A DNA stretch of 35,933 bases from RYN-417 sp043745485 (GTDB taxonomy: Bacteria > Patescibacteriota > Saccharimonadia > Saccharimonadales > JACDBH01), in the NCBI GenBank assembly GCA_043745485.1, contig JAYTSU010000003.1, forward strand, positions 1-35,933. The letters run 5' to 3'. A program made the position numbers and the translations under genes. The notes under the pieces are model-generated. The model made no database searches and was not told where the DNA came from. It saw only the letters and a list, made by a program, of their open reading frames with translations. Positions 8,711 through 16,462 of this stretch are shown here, piece by piece (the stretch's first letter is position 1; the number at the start of each line of letters is the position of its first letter).

Positions 8711-9940
8711 ATGCAAAAATCATCACAAAATGACCTACCACCATTGGCACCATTACCAAAAGAGTCAGACGAATCCGGCTCTCAATCAATTACTCATGAT
8801 AAAAAGTCTGGTCTCGCAACAACGCTTTTCATGCTGATGGTTGCAGTTGCCGCAGGCTTCGGCGGTGGCTATTTTGGAGCACGCAACAAAGGCTATGACA
8901 CCACTAGCATGCAAGCAAAACAGCAGATTATTAGTAACGAAAGTCAGCTCGTTAATTCCATCGCTAAGAATGTTGGAGCAAGCGTAGTGTCGGTTGACGT
9001 AAGTGCCCAGACAAGCTCTCAAGATCTTTTTGGCTTTTCACGGCCCCAAACACAACAAGGTGCCGGCACCGGCGTTATCCTGACCAAAGAAGGCCTCATT
9101 ATTACTAACAGGCATGTAGTGCCAGCAGGAACCACTAAAGTGAGTGTCACGCTCTCCGATGGTACCAAGCTCACTGACGTCACGGTCGTGGGACGCACGT
9201 CCGAAACTGACCCTCTAGATATCGCTTTTTTGCAGATAAAAGACCTTAAGGGCAAAAAACTCACCCCAGCAGTAGTCGGCGACTCCTCAAAAGTCCAAGT
9301 GGGCGACAAAGTTGTTGCCATCGGCAATGCCCTTGGACAGTTCCAAAACACGGTCACGAGTGGCATTATCTCAGGCTTTGGACGTAGTATCCAGGCAGGT
9401 GATTCTGGCGGCAATAGTAGCACCGAAACATTACAAAACCTCTTCCAAACTGATGCAGCAATTAATCCAGGCAACTCAGGCGGTCCACTTGTTAATATAA
9501 ATGGAGAAGTTATTGGTATAAACGTTGCCATTGCCGATGCTCAAAATATTGGTTTTTCTATCCCGCTTAACGATATCAAGGGTTTAATTGCCAGCGTCGA
9601 AAAAAATGGTAAGTTAGAGCGTCCATACCTTGGTATCCGTTACGTTTTGCTCACCGACGATTACGCCTATACGTACAATCTTGACGTCAAGCGTGGAGCC
9701 TACATAGCGCCAAGTGCCAACGGCGATCCTTCTGTACTGCCAAATAGCCCAGCCGAAAAGGCTGGCCTGCAGGAAAAAGACATCATTACTGAAATCAACG
9801 GTACTAAAATCGATGAGACTAACTCGCTTGTGTCATTGCTTGGCCGCTTTACGGTTGGCACCAAGGTGAACTTGACGGTGAACCGTGACGGCAAAGATCA
9901 AAAAATAGACGTCACCCTTGAAGCCGCCCCGCAGTCCTAG
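8711..9940 (+). CDS. htrA: HtrA/DegP-like membrane-anchored serine protease with PDZ domain
   Basis: 409 residues. A short cytoplasmic tail (1-33) and one transmembrane anchor (about 34-56) precede an S1C trypsin-like domain. The visible triad is His135 (ITNRHVV), Asp170 (DPLDIAFLQI) and Ser256 (NPGNSGGPL). One C-terminal PDZ domain (about 305-405, SPAEKAGLQEKDIITEINGTKI) follows. It degrades or refolds misfolded extracytoplasmic proteins. The TSEXD spacing in the Asp region matches the family. It is a single-gene unit with its own promoter, convergent with prmC (21-bp gap). Confidence 0.95.
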   Translation: MQKSSQNDLPPLAPLPKESDESGSQSITHDKKSGLATTLFMLMVAVAAGFGGGYFGARNKGYDTTSMQAKQQIISNESQLVNSIAKNVGASVVSVDVSAQTSSQDLFGFSRPQTQQGAGTGVILTKEGLIITNRHVVPAGTTKVSVTLSDGTKLTDVTVVGRTSETDPLDIAFLQIKDLKGKKLTPAVVGDSSKVQVGDKVVAIGNALGQFQNTVTSGIISGFGRSIQAGDSGGNSSTETLQNLFQTDAAINPGNSGGPLVNINGEVIGINVAIADAQNIGFSIPLNDIKGLIASVEKNGKLERPYLGIRYVLLTDDYAYTYNLDVKRGAYIAPSANGDPSVLPNSPAEKAGLQEKDIITEINGTKIDETNSLVSLLGRFTVGTKVNLTVNRDGKDQKIDVTLEAAPQS

Positions 9941-9961
9941 TCACGTGTTAATTGGTCTGCA

Positions 9962-10783
9962 TTAGCTTCGTTCAAAAACCTGGATAAAATCTTCTGTTTT
10001 TTGGAGTCTAAACCCACACTTTTTTGCACGTGCTTTGAGGGCCGCATGCTGTGCGGGCAACGACTCGGTTAGTATAAATTGCAGCTTTGTTGCGAATTCT
10101 GACTCTGCACCAATCTGGTCAAAAAACTCTCTGTAATGGTCAAGTCCATCTTGGCCGGAAAACAGTGCAATTTTGGGTTCATGGGACGCTGCCCGGTTAA
10201 TCTCATAGTTATCGGGTACATATGGCAGGTTGGCTAATAAAACCGTGGGTTGAACTTTATTTTTTAAAAGTGGCTCTAATAAACTACCCTTATAAAATGT
10301 TACGTCCGCTTGCAGTTTTTGTGCGTTTTGCTGGGCAACTTTTAACGCTGCCGCATCAATCTCGGTGGCATACACCTGTGCATCAGGAAATTCCAGCTTT
10401 GCAGTAACGGCAATGCATCCAGAACCCGTCCCAATCTCAGCAATTATGGGCTTTTTAAGCTCCAACTTTTTTAATAGATCAATCATAGTCTCTGTTTCGG
10501 CTCGCGGCTGCAGTGTATCAGGCGTAACCATAAACTCTCGTCCATAAAATTCACTGTGACCGCGAATGTAGGCAAGGGGTTCATGCATAGCACGGCGTTT
10601 AACCATTGCGTTTAGCTTCTGCATCGTTGGTTCATCCAGCGGCAGTTCAGGATGTGCTAAAAGCCAAGAGCGGTCTTTGCCTAAGCTGTCTTCCAGCAAA
10701 ACTAATACATCTAGCCGTGCTGTCGTCACGTCTTTATATTCGAGTGCTTTAGTAGCATTTATAAGATAGGTCTTGATATCCAT
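9962..10783 (-). CDS. prmC: Peptide chain release factor N5-glutamine methyltransferase
   Basis: 273 residues, full length. An N-terminal helical release-factor-binding domain (1-85) is followed by a Rossmann SAM domain with EIGTGSGCIA (116-125). The catalytic motif reads NLPY (185-188) rather than the common NPPY; Asn and the PY pair are kept, so activity is expected. PrmC methylates the Gln of the GGQ motif in RF1 and RF2. It lies 4 nt downstream of prfA on the same strand, the classic substrate-modifier pair. Confidence 0.93.
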   Translation of the reverse strand: MDIKTYLINATKALEYKDVTTARLDVLVLLEDSLGKDRSWLLAHPELPLDEPTMQKLNAMVKRRAMHEPLAYIRGHSEFYGREFMVTPDTLQPRAETETMIDLLKKLELKKPIIAEIGTGSGCIAVTAKLEFPDAQVYATEIDAAALKVAQQNAQKLQADVTFYKGSLLEPLLKNKVQPTVLLANLPYVPDNYEINRAASHEPKIALFSGQDGLDHYREFFDQIGAESEFATKLQFILTESLPAQHAALKARAKKCGFRLQKTEDFIQVFERS

Positions 10784-10787
10784 ACGC

Positions 10788-11843
10788 TTAGACCTCTTGG
10801 TTCAAAAGGTCGTGTTCGGCTTTATGCAGCTCTTCGAACAGGTCATCAATCTGGCCGGTCATAGCGCCAGGGATGTTGCTGCGGCTGTAGCCTATGCGGT
10901 GGTCGGTTATGCGGTCCTGCGGGAAATTATAGGTGCGGATTTTTTCACTTCTGTCGCCAGAACCGATGAGTTTTTTACGGCTGTCTGACAACTTTTGCTG
11001 CTCCGATTCTATCTGCGCTTGCAGCAGGCGTGAGCGCAAAACACCCAGAGCTTTTAGCTTATTCTTCGTCTGCGATTTTTCGTCTTGCTGCGTTACTACC
11101 AACCCAGTCGGAAGGTGGGTAATACGCACGGCGGAGTCGGTGGTGTTAACAGACTGGCCGCCGTGCCCGCTGGCGTGATAGACATCAATCCGTAGGTCGC
11201 TGGGGTTGATCTCAATATCTTTTTCCTCAGCTTCCGGCAGCACGGCTACTGTAACGGTTGAGGTATGGATACGGCCCTGGCTTTCTGTCTCGGGGACGCG
11301 TTGGACGCGGTGGACGCCAGCTTCAAACTTAAACATTCCAAACGGTTCGTCGCCGCGGGCAATAAAACTGATTTCTTTAAAACCACCGGCCTCGCTGGGG
11401 CTTTCGTTAAGCAGTTCAATCTTATAGCCATGCATTTCGCAGAACCGGGCATACATCCGGTATAGCTCGGCCGCAAACAAACTTGATTCGTCACCGCCAG
11501 CCGCGGCACGGATTTCAAAAATGGCATTACGTTCGTCGTTAGGGTCTTTTGGCACTAATAACTCCTGCAATTTTGCTTGCAGCTCGGCAAGCCGTGGCTC
11601 TAACTCGCTGAGTTCCATGCGGGCTAAATCACCCATCTCGTCATTACTACCGGCAAGTTCTTTAGCTTCAACGGTTTGTTGTTCTAGTTTGTTGATTTCA
11701 TCAAAAATGCCAACAAGGTTCTCAAGCTCACTTTGACGCTTCGCAATCCGTGGATATTCGGGGGTGCTAAAAATAGCAGGGTCTTGCAGCTGCTTCTTCA
11801 ATCCTTCTAATTCTTCGCGGTAATTCTGAGCTTTTTCTTCCAT
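10788..11843 (-). CDS. prfA: Peptide chain release factor 1 (RF1)
   Basis: 351 residues. It carries the RF1 tripeptide class PxT as P184-E185-T186 (VPETESQGRIHTS) and the catalytic GGQ at 228-230 in SGHGGQSVNTT. RF1 reads UAA and UAG and triggers peptide release. An AAGGAT purine run lies 5 nt before ATG, and TATAAT sits on the minus strand at 11860-11855. Because a terminator separates it from rpmE, prfA-prmC probably forms its own transcript. With prfB at the right end the organism has both class I factors. Confidence 0.97.
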   Translation of the reverse strand: MEEKAQNYREELEGLKKQLQDPAIFSTPEYPRIAKRQSELENLVGIFDEINKLEQQTVEAKELAGSNDEMGDLARMELSELEPRLAELQAKLQELLVPKDPNDERNAIFEIRAAAGGDESSLFAAELYRMYARFCEMHGYKIELLNESPSEAGGFKEISFIARGDEPFGMFKFEAGVHRVQRVPETESQGRIHTSTVTVAVLPEAEEKDIEINPSDLRIDVYHASGHGGQSVNTTDSAVRITHLPTGLVVTQQDEKSQTKNKLKALGVLRSRLLQAQIESEQQKLSDSRKKLIGSGDRSEKIRTYNFPQDRITDHRIGYSRSNIPGAMTGQIDDLFEELHKAEHDLLNQEV

Positions 11844-11863
11844 GATTTATCCTTATTATATAC

Positions 11864-11896
11864 AAAAAACCGCCGTTCCTTGTGAATCGGCGGTTT
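11864..11896 (-). terminator. Rho-independent terminator after rpmE2
   Basis: On the minus strand a perfect 9-bp stem (AAACCGCCG from 11896 to 11888, CGGCGGTTT from 11875 to 11867) with a 12-nt loop runs into a T tract (complement of A at 11864-11869). It sits between the rpmE stop (11912) and the prfA promoter, in the right orientation for ending rpmE transcripts. Confidence 0.85.
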
Positions 11897-11911
11897 GAAA
11901 ATCAAATATAG

Positions 11912-12253
11912 CTAACGTTGTGGAGTAGCGCCGAGCTTCTGTGCTGTTTCGGCTTTTTCTTCCGACTTCCGTGGCTTCTTGGCGGCTTTTGCTTCGCGTG
12001 CGGCTTTTGCAGCTTCGGTACGAGCCTTAAACCTATCAACGCGGCCTTCGATATCAACAAGCTTTTCCTGGCCCGTAAAGAACGGGTGAGAGCTGCTAGA
12101 AATGTGTACTTTAACAAGCGGGTATTCGTTGCCGTCTTCCCATTTGATTTTTTCTTCTGTGGCAACAGTCGAACGGGTCAAAATGCGAGTACCATCGTTG
12201 AGGTCTTCGAACACAACGCTGCGGTAATCTTTATGGTGGAGGTCTGTCTTCAT
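11912..12253 (-). CDS. rpmE2: 50S ribosomal protein L31, type B, with C-terminal extension
   Basis: 113 residues. The first ~80 match the type B (Cys-free) L31 pattern: KWEDGNEYPLVKVHISSSSHPFFTGQ and DIEGRVDRF. No zinc-binding cysteines are present. A ~35-residue Ala/Lys-rich tail extends beyond the usual end and resembles disordered ribosomal tails. It is transcribed from a clear minus-strand promoter (TTGACC 12291-12286, 17-bp spacer, TATACT 12268-12263), only 9 nt before ATG, and terminated by the hairpin at 11864-11896. Confidence 0.93.
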   Translation of the reverse strand: MKTDLHHKDYRSVVFEDLNDGTRILTRSTVATEEKIKWEDGNEYPLVKVHISSSSHPFFTGQEKLVDIEGRVDRFKARTEAAKAAREAKAAKKPRKSEEKAETAQKLGATPQR

Positions 12254-12262
12254 ATTCGATTA

Positions 12263-12291
12263 AGTATACCGTATCTGTTACATCTGGTCAA
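12263..12291 (-). promoter_or_regulatory. rpmE2 promoter, sharing a 13-mer with the rpsB promoter
   Basis: On the minus strand, TTGACC (12291-12286), a 17-bp spacer and TATACT (12268-12263) make a near-consensus housekeeping promoter. The spacer contains TGTAACAGATACG (12282-12270), which also occurs in the rpsB promoter at 13743-13755. Confidence 0.75.
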
Positions 12292-12355
12292 CCCCAGATA
12301 TAAACACATAAACCGAGATAGACATATTTGTAATATGTGTTTAAATAGTAACTCT

Positions 12356-13714
12356 ATGAAACTTGTACAACCCGAGGATTTTTTTACCGATACGCCACCG
12401 CCACGCATTATGGGGAGTGAGATGGAGCATACGCTCTCAGGTCTTAGCGGCAACGCCAAGTCGTTAGATTATAATTGGTTAACTCTGATGCCCGATGTGG
12501 CTAAGAAAAGCTCATTTATTCAGAATGGTGCGCGTTTTTATGTGGATCTGATGGCTTTTGAAACAACCACACCAGAGCTACTAACAGCGCGAGAGATTGC
12601 CGTATACGAAAGTGCATCAGAAGAAATTCTCCTCCATTTGGCAGCAGCCGGTGGTGCCATGACGCAAACTAGTGTAGATGTTTTTCGGCGTACCGGCAAT
12701 TATATACCATATGAAAGCACCGATGATTTTATGTATAAAACAAGCGGATATCATGCAAATTTTTGTATGCCGCGCAGTGTGTCAAAGTTTCAGTTCATGC
12801 CAACACTCGCGAGCCACTTGGCAACAAGTGCAGTATTATTTGGCGAAGGCGCTTTGGCACTGGATGGCGCTAGCTTCATTGTCTCCCAAAAAGCACAAAG
12901 TATTGGCCAAGCTATTGGAACTACTCGTACACTCGAAGGCGACAAACCAATGGTTATGGATCCAGAAGGTGAATTTACGAATAGCGAGGCCGACGTGATT
13001 GACTGGCAACGTGTTGAGGTACGCTGCTTTGATGCCAATATCGACCCGTTTATTACTTATATGCAATTTGCAACCACTTCGCTTGTATTGAGGCTCATAG
13101 AGCAGAAGATGCAGCCTACACGCATTGAGCTGTGTGATCCTGTTAATGCTTTGCGCACAATATCTAAAAACTATTTTAAAGGTATGGTTCTGAGGGGTAC
13201 GGAAGCTCGTATGAAGCCACTTGAGTTGCAACGGGCGTTGGCAGAGGCAGCTCTTAAAATGTCAGAAAAAGTGCAGTTACCAAAAGAAGAAGCGGAAGCT
13301 GCTCAGCAGTGGTTTGATATAGCCGATGGTGCACTTGCAGACCCGGATAGTCTTGATGAGATTGCAACATGGCGTCGCAAGGAACTGTTGCTTGAACATG
13401 CAAGGGAACGCGGCAAAACCACTGACGCGCTCAGAGAAATTGACATAAAATGCGAAAAGTTAGGACCAAAGGGCATAGCAAACATATTACGCGCACAAAC
13501 AAAAGATCGTTTATACATCACCCCCGAAGAAGTAAACACGGCAATATATAACCCGCCAACAGATACTCGGGCCTATGGACGGGGATTGTTTGTTAAGGCA
13601 AACGCCAAAAACAACCGTGCAAATGTGCCAGGCTGGACGCGGTGGCATTATGACAATGGGCGTACCCGCAATGTCGAAAATCCTTACGATGTGACTGGTT
13701 TCTTGGGTTGGTAA
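12356..13714 (+). CDS. PafA/Dop (Pup ligase / Pup deamidase) family protein
   Basis: 452 residues. It matches the PafA/Dop carboxylate-amine ligase fold along its length. RIMGSEMEHT (17-26) corresponds to the Mg-ATP GxExE motif. NGARFYVD (57-64) ends in the conserved Asp64. Further matches are GYHANFCMPR (about 131-140, compare CHENYL), ASFIVSQKA, WQRVEVRCFDANIDP (compare HVIVGDSN), and the C-terminal NPPTDTRAYGRG (399-410). In actinobacteria PafA attaches Pup to lysines and Dop deamidates or removes it. The HPE segment after the Asp is changed to AFE, so the chemistry may differ. No Pup, Mpa/ARC or proteasome gene is nearby. MKLV is the likely start: TAGACA (12319-12324), 17 bp and TAAATA (12342-12347) end 8 nt before ATG. 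I cannot choose between PafA and Dop. Confidence 0.85.
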   Translation: MKLVQPEDFFTDTPPPRIMGSEMEHTLSGLSGNAKSLDYNWLTLMPDVAKKSSFIQNGARFYVDLMAFETTTPELLTAREIAVYESASEEILLHLAAAGGAMTQTSVDVFRRTGNYIPYESTDDFMYKTSGYHANFCMPRSVSKFQFMPTLASHLATSAVLFGEGALALDGASFIVSQKAQSIGQAIGTTRTLEGDKPMVMDPEGEFTNSEADVIDWQRVEVRCFDANIDPFITYMQFATTSLVLRLIEQKMQPTRIELCDPVNALRTISKNYFKGMVLRGTEARMKPLELQRALAEAALKMSEKVQLPKEEAEAAQQWFDIADGALADPDSLDEIATWRRKELLLEHARERGKTTDALREIDIKCEKLGPKGIANILRAQTKDRLYITPEEVNTAIYNPPTDTRAYGRGLFVKANAKNNRANVPGWTRWHYDNGRTRNVENPYDVTGFLGW

Positions 13715-13741
13715 AAGGGTAGGGGTCTAAAACCTACGCAC

Positions 13742-13770
13742 TTGTAACAGATACGCGCATCTGTTACAAT
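13742..13770 (+). promoter_or_regulatory. rpsB promoter overlapped by an 11-bp inverted repeat
   Basis: TTGTAA (13742-13747) and TACAAT (13765-13770) are separated by exactly 17 bp. The same bases form a perfect inverted repeat: TTGTAACAGAT (13742-13752), 6-bp loop, ATCTGTTACAA (13759-13769). The palindrome spans both -35 and -10, as expected for an operator, although part of the symmetry may come from the two hexamers being complementary. Confidence 0.7.
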
Positions 13771-13775
13771 GAGGG

Positions 13776-13875
13776 GGTAATAAACTAAACAGGGCGGAGC
13801 AGAATCCTCCTTTCAGATGGCCACTTGGCTCCTGATGGGCTAGCACCGTACCGAAGAACAAGGAGTTCACCCCAT
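13776..13875 (+). promoter_or_regulatory. rpsB 5' leader
   Basis: About 100 nt lie between the predicted transcription start and the rpsB ATG, unusually long for this window, where most genes look leaderless. It contains a GGAG/CTCC hairpin candidate (about 13796-13810), other short GC-rich complementary segments, and ends with AGGAG (13861-13865), 10 nt before ATG. Ribosomal protein S2 leaders are known autoregulatory sites in several bacteria; whether this one is cannot be told from sequence alone. Confidence 0.35.
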
Positions 13876-14622
13876 ATGGCTACAAATGTAGATATCAAAG
13901 AGCTATTGAATGCCGGAGCGCATTTTGGCCACAAAACATCACGTTGGCATCCAAAGATGGCGCCCTATATCCATAGCAAGCGCAATGGTTCGCACATTAT
14001 TGACCTGACAAAAACAGTCGAAAAGCTTGAGGAAGCTTTAAGCTTTATCAGTCAAACTACCCAAGCAGGTAAGCAAGTCCTGATTGTGGGCACCAAGCGC
14101 CAAGTTCATGACATTGCCAAGCAGCTCGCAATTGATACCAACATGCCCTATGTCGTTGAGCGTTGGTTGGGCGGTATGATGACGAACAGTAACACCATCA
14201 ATGTCCGTATCAAGCACCTCAAAGACCTTGAAGCCAAGATGGAATCAGGCGAGCTTGCAAACAAGTACAACAAGCTTGAAATCCAGCGCTTCCAAGAAGA
14301 AATCGACTTCATGAACATTCAGTATGGTGGCATCAAAGACATGGCCGCCCGAGTTGGCGCCGTGTTTGTCTTTGACCCATCCGAAGACCACAATGCCGTC
14401 AGTGAAGCCCGCAAATTAAACATCCCAATTGTTGCATTAACAGACAGCAATGCTGACCCAAGCATGGTGACGTATCCAGTGCCGTGCAACGACGACGCTA
14501 TCAAGACGCTTACCCTCATTGCTAGCTATGTAAAAGCAGCTATCGAAGAAGGCCGTAACAAGGCCAAAAAACCTGCTGACAAGACCGAAGAAAAAGAAGC
14601 CGTTGAGAAAAAAGGAGAATAA
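13876..14622 (+). CDS. rpsB: 30S ribosomal protein S2
   Basis: 248 residues from ATG at 13876. Signature segments are LLNAGAHFGHKTSRWHPKM at the N-terminus, GTKRQVHDIAKQLA, VERWLGGMMTNSNTI and IPIVALTDSNADPSMVTYPVPCNDDA. The C-terminus is a Lys/Glu-rich tail. S2 joins the 30S subunit late and helps recruit S1 and mRNA. An in-frame TTG further upstream (13825) would add a non-conserved extension; the AGGAG at 13861-13865 supports 13876. tsf follows after 2 bp, the universal rpsB-tsf order. Confidence 0.97.
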   Translation: MATNVDIKELLNAGAHFGHKTSRWHPKMAPYIHSKRNGSHIIDLTKTVEKLEEALSFISQTTQAGKQVLIVGTKRQVHDIAKQLAIDTNMPYVVERWLGGMMTNSNTINVRIKHLKDLEAKMESGELANKYNKLEIQRFQEEIDFMNIQYGGIKDMAARVGAVFVFDPSEDHNAVSEARKLNIPIVALTDSNADPSMVTYPVPCNDDAIKTLTLIASYVKAAIEEGRNKAKKPADKTEEKEAVEKKGE

Positions 14623-14624
14623 AA

Positions 14625-15221
14625 ATGGCAGTAGCAATCGAAGATATTAAAAGATTAAAAGACTTAACAGGTGTTGGTTTAACCGATGCTAAGCACGCTT
14701 TAGACGAAGTAAATGGTGACTTTGACAAAGCCCTCGCCGCAATGCGCAAAAAAGGTATGACTAAAGCCGACAAGCGTGGCGAACGCGAAGCTCGTGCCGG
14801 ACTTGTTGGTACTTACAACCACGACGGCCGCATTGGCGTTTTGGTTGAAATCAACTGCGAAACAGACTTTGTTGCCCGTAACGAAATCTTTACTGATCTT
14901 GTGAAGGATGTTGCTATGCACATAGCTGCCAGCAACCCGGAGTTTGTTTCAATGGATGCGATCCCGGCAGAAGTACAAGAAGCCGCTAAAAAAGAATTTA
15001 CCGAAAAAGCCAAGACAGACGGCAAGCCCGACAACATGATCGAAAACATCGTAACTGGCATGCTTAAAAAGCACTTTGCTGAAAAATGCTTACTTGAACA
15101 GCCATTTGTAAAGAATCCGGACATTACCGTTGGACAATTGGTTAAAGAGCACGGTGCCCGGCTTGGCGAAAACGTACTTGTTCGCAAATTCTCACGCATC
15201 GCCCTCGGCGAAGTAGCCTAA
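14625..15221 (+). CDS. tsf: Elongation factor Ts (short form)
   Basis: 198 residues, close to the short EF-Ts of Thermus and other bacteria rather than the ~283-residue E. coli form. The N-terminal UBA-like domain has LKDLTGVGLTDAKHAL, followed by the core dimerisation and EF-Tu contact motif CETDFVARNEIF. EF-Ts exchanges GDP for GTP on EF-Tu. A strong AAAGGAG precedes ATG. It is cotranscribed with rpsB and ends 3 bp before the stop of the converging minus-strand gene. Confidence 0.96.
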   Translation: MAVAIEDIKRLKDLTGVGLTDAKHALDEVNGDFDKALAAMRKKGMTKADKRGEREARAGLVGTYNHDGRIGVLVEINCETDFVARNEIFTDLVKDVAMHIAASNPEFVSMDAIPAEVQEAAKKEFTEKAKTDGKPDNMIENIVTGMLKKHFAEKCLLEQPFVKNPDITVGQLVKEHGARLGENVLVRKFSRIALGEVA

Positions 15222-15224
15222 AGC

Positions 15225-15722
15225 CTAAGCTCGTTCTTCGACGCCAATTGCACCGCATATGCCTGTACTAGCATAGTAGCGTACATCCGTGCCTATTCCG
15301 TCAAGTACTTCAACCGTACAGTCCGGTCCCAGTTCCTTACGGTATGATACCAATATATCTTCAAGTGTACCGCGTTTAAAGTCGTATCTTGTTTTCATCG
15401 ACTCTGGTTCTCCCTGCGCAATTACTGTCTCAGCCACAACTTCAGTCATAGTGTTTTGTAGTGCTTTGGATTGAAGTAATAATCCAGCAAAGCGCTTGTT
15501 AGCAATATCTAGCTCTGACTGGGCGTTTGCTCTGCCGCCTTCATTAACGTACATTGTTGCATCTCTGATAGCGTCTTCAAACCGTTCGCTAATAGCTTGC
15601 GAACTATCTCTCAATCTCTGTCTCATGCTTTCGGCAAACGAAAAACCTGCACATACATCCTGCTTAGCGCAGTCGTCGCATGCGTCAATATTGAAGGTAC
15701 CAACAACGTTTATTTCTGACAT
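15225..15722 (-). CDS. Unknown protein with N-terminal Cys cluster
   Basis: 165 residues, no family recognised. An N-terminal Cys cluster ACDDCAKQDVCAGF (Cys15, Cys18, Cys24) could bind zinc or a Fe-S cluster. A Glu/Arg/Ala-rich helical middle (about 27-105) looks like a coiled coil. A small C-terminal region has Cys135 and Cys156 (TGICGAIG). It is a single gene, convergent with tsf. Its promoter on the minus strand is good: TTGCAA (15759-15754), 17-bp spacer and TAAAAT (15736-15731), ending 8 nt before ATG with no Shine-Dalgarno. The open frame, promoter and compact fit between neighbours support a real gene. Confidence 0.7.
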   Translation of the reverse strand: MSEINVVGTFNIDACDDCAKQDVCAGFSFAESMRQRLRDSSQAISERFEDAIRDATMYVNEGGRANAQSELDIANKRFAGLLLQSKALQNTMTEVVAETVIAQGEPESMKTRYDFKRGTLEDILVSYRKELGPDCTVEVLDGIGTDVRYYASTGICGAIGVEERA

Positions 15723-15862
15723 TAATATTCATTTTAAAACATAATGGAGTATTTTGCAATATACAAGGGGTAATGTATGGCTAATAATTATCGTTTCCTT
15801 AACACCTTTAGACCGTAAGAGGGTATACTATCAAGTACACATAACAACGGAGACACTTGCCA

Positions 15863-16426
15863 ATGCTGCCAAGCCAAATAATTAGCGAATCAGAATCAAA
15901 GTTTAAAAACGCGCTGACGCACTTCGAGGAAGAACTCAAAAAAATCCGCACTGGCAGGGCGCACCCTGGCATGCTAGATGGCGTAATAGTTACAGCATAC
16001 GGTGTTCAGATGCCGCTAATTCAGGTTGGTACAGTGACCGCCCCCGAAGCCCAGTTACTCCAGATTTCACCATTTGACCCAAGCAACATCCCGGCCATAG
16101 CTAGTGCTATTCGCGACAATCCATCATTGGGCCTTAACCCAAGTGATGATGGCCGTATGGTCCGCGTGCCAATCCCAGCACTCACTGAGGACAGACGGCG
16201 TGAGATTGCTAAACAGCTCGGCGGTAAGGTAGAAGAATGCCTTATTACCATGCGTGGAGTTCGGCACGATGCCATGGACGGGATTGATGCAGCTAAGAAA
16301 GATAAGGCCGTGTCAGAAGACGAAGCCAAGCGCCTTAGCAACCAGATTGAAGATATGATGAACAAGCAAAAGGCACACATAGATGCACTCGCTGCCGCTA
16401 AAGAAGCTGAGGTCATGAAAGTGTAG
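15863..16426 (+). CDS. frr: Ribosome recycling factor
   Basis: 187 residues from ATG at 15863; GGAGA at 15849-15853 is 9 nt upstream and favours this start over the in-frame TTG at 15857. Family motifs are LKKIRTGRAHPGMLDGV, APEAQLLQISPFDPSNI, and the helical tail with LTEDRRREIAKQL. With EF-G it splits the post-termination 70S ribosome. A TATACT hexamer at 15824-15829 is a likely -10, giving a short leader. rseP follows after 36 bp with its own -10. Confidence 0.97.
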   Translation: MLPSQIISESESKFKNALTHFEEELKKIRTGRAHPGMLDGVIVTAYGVQMPLIQVGTVTAPEAQLLQISPFDPSNIPAIASAIRDNPSLGLNPSDDGRMVRVPIPALTEDRRREIAKQLGGKVEECLITMRGVRHDAMDGIDAAKKDKAVSEDEAKRLSNQIEDMMNKQKAHIDALAAAKEAEVMKV

Positions 16427-16462
16427 TCGGCTCTACAGGCGCATTCCTGTATACTTAATTGA

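Noticed and set aside
9945..9960. CACGTG core near 9950 as a parS site.
   Set aside because: The flanks do not form the parS palindrome TGTTTCACGTGAAACA, and the site lies far from parAB between two convergent stops.
11918..12355. N-terminal extension of the PafA/Dop-like gene through the rpmE region.
   Set aside because: The extension is the antisense of rpmE2 and its promoter; the family motif begins just after MKLV at 12356, which has its own -10 hexamer.
13825..13875. TTG start for rpsB at 13825, giving 17 extra residues.
   Set aside because: The conserved S2 N-terminus begins at MATNVDIKEL (13876), with AGGAG correctly placed before it.
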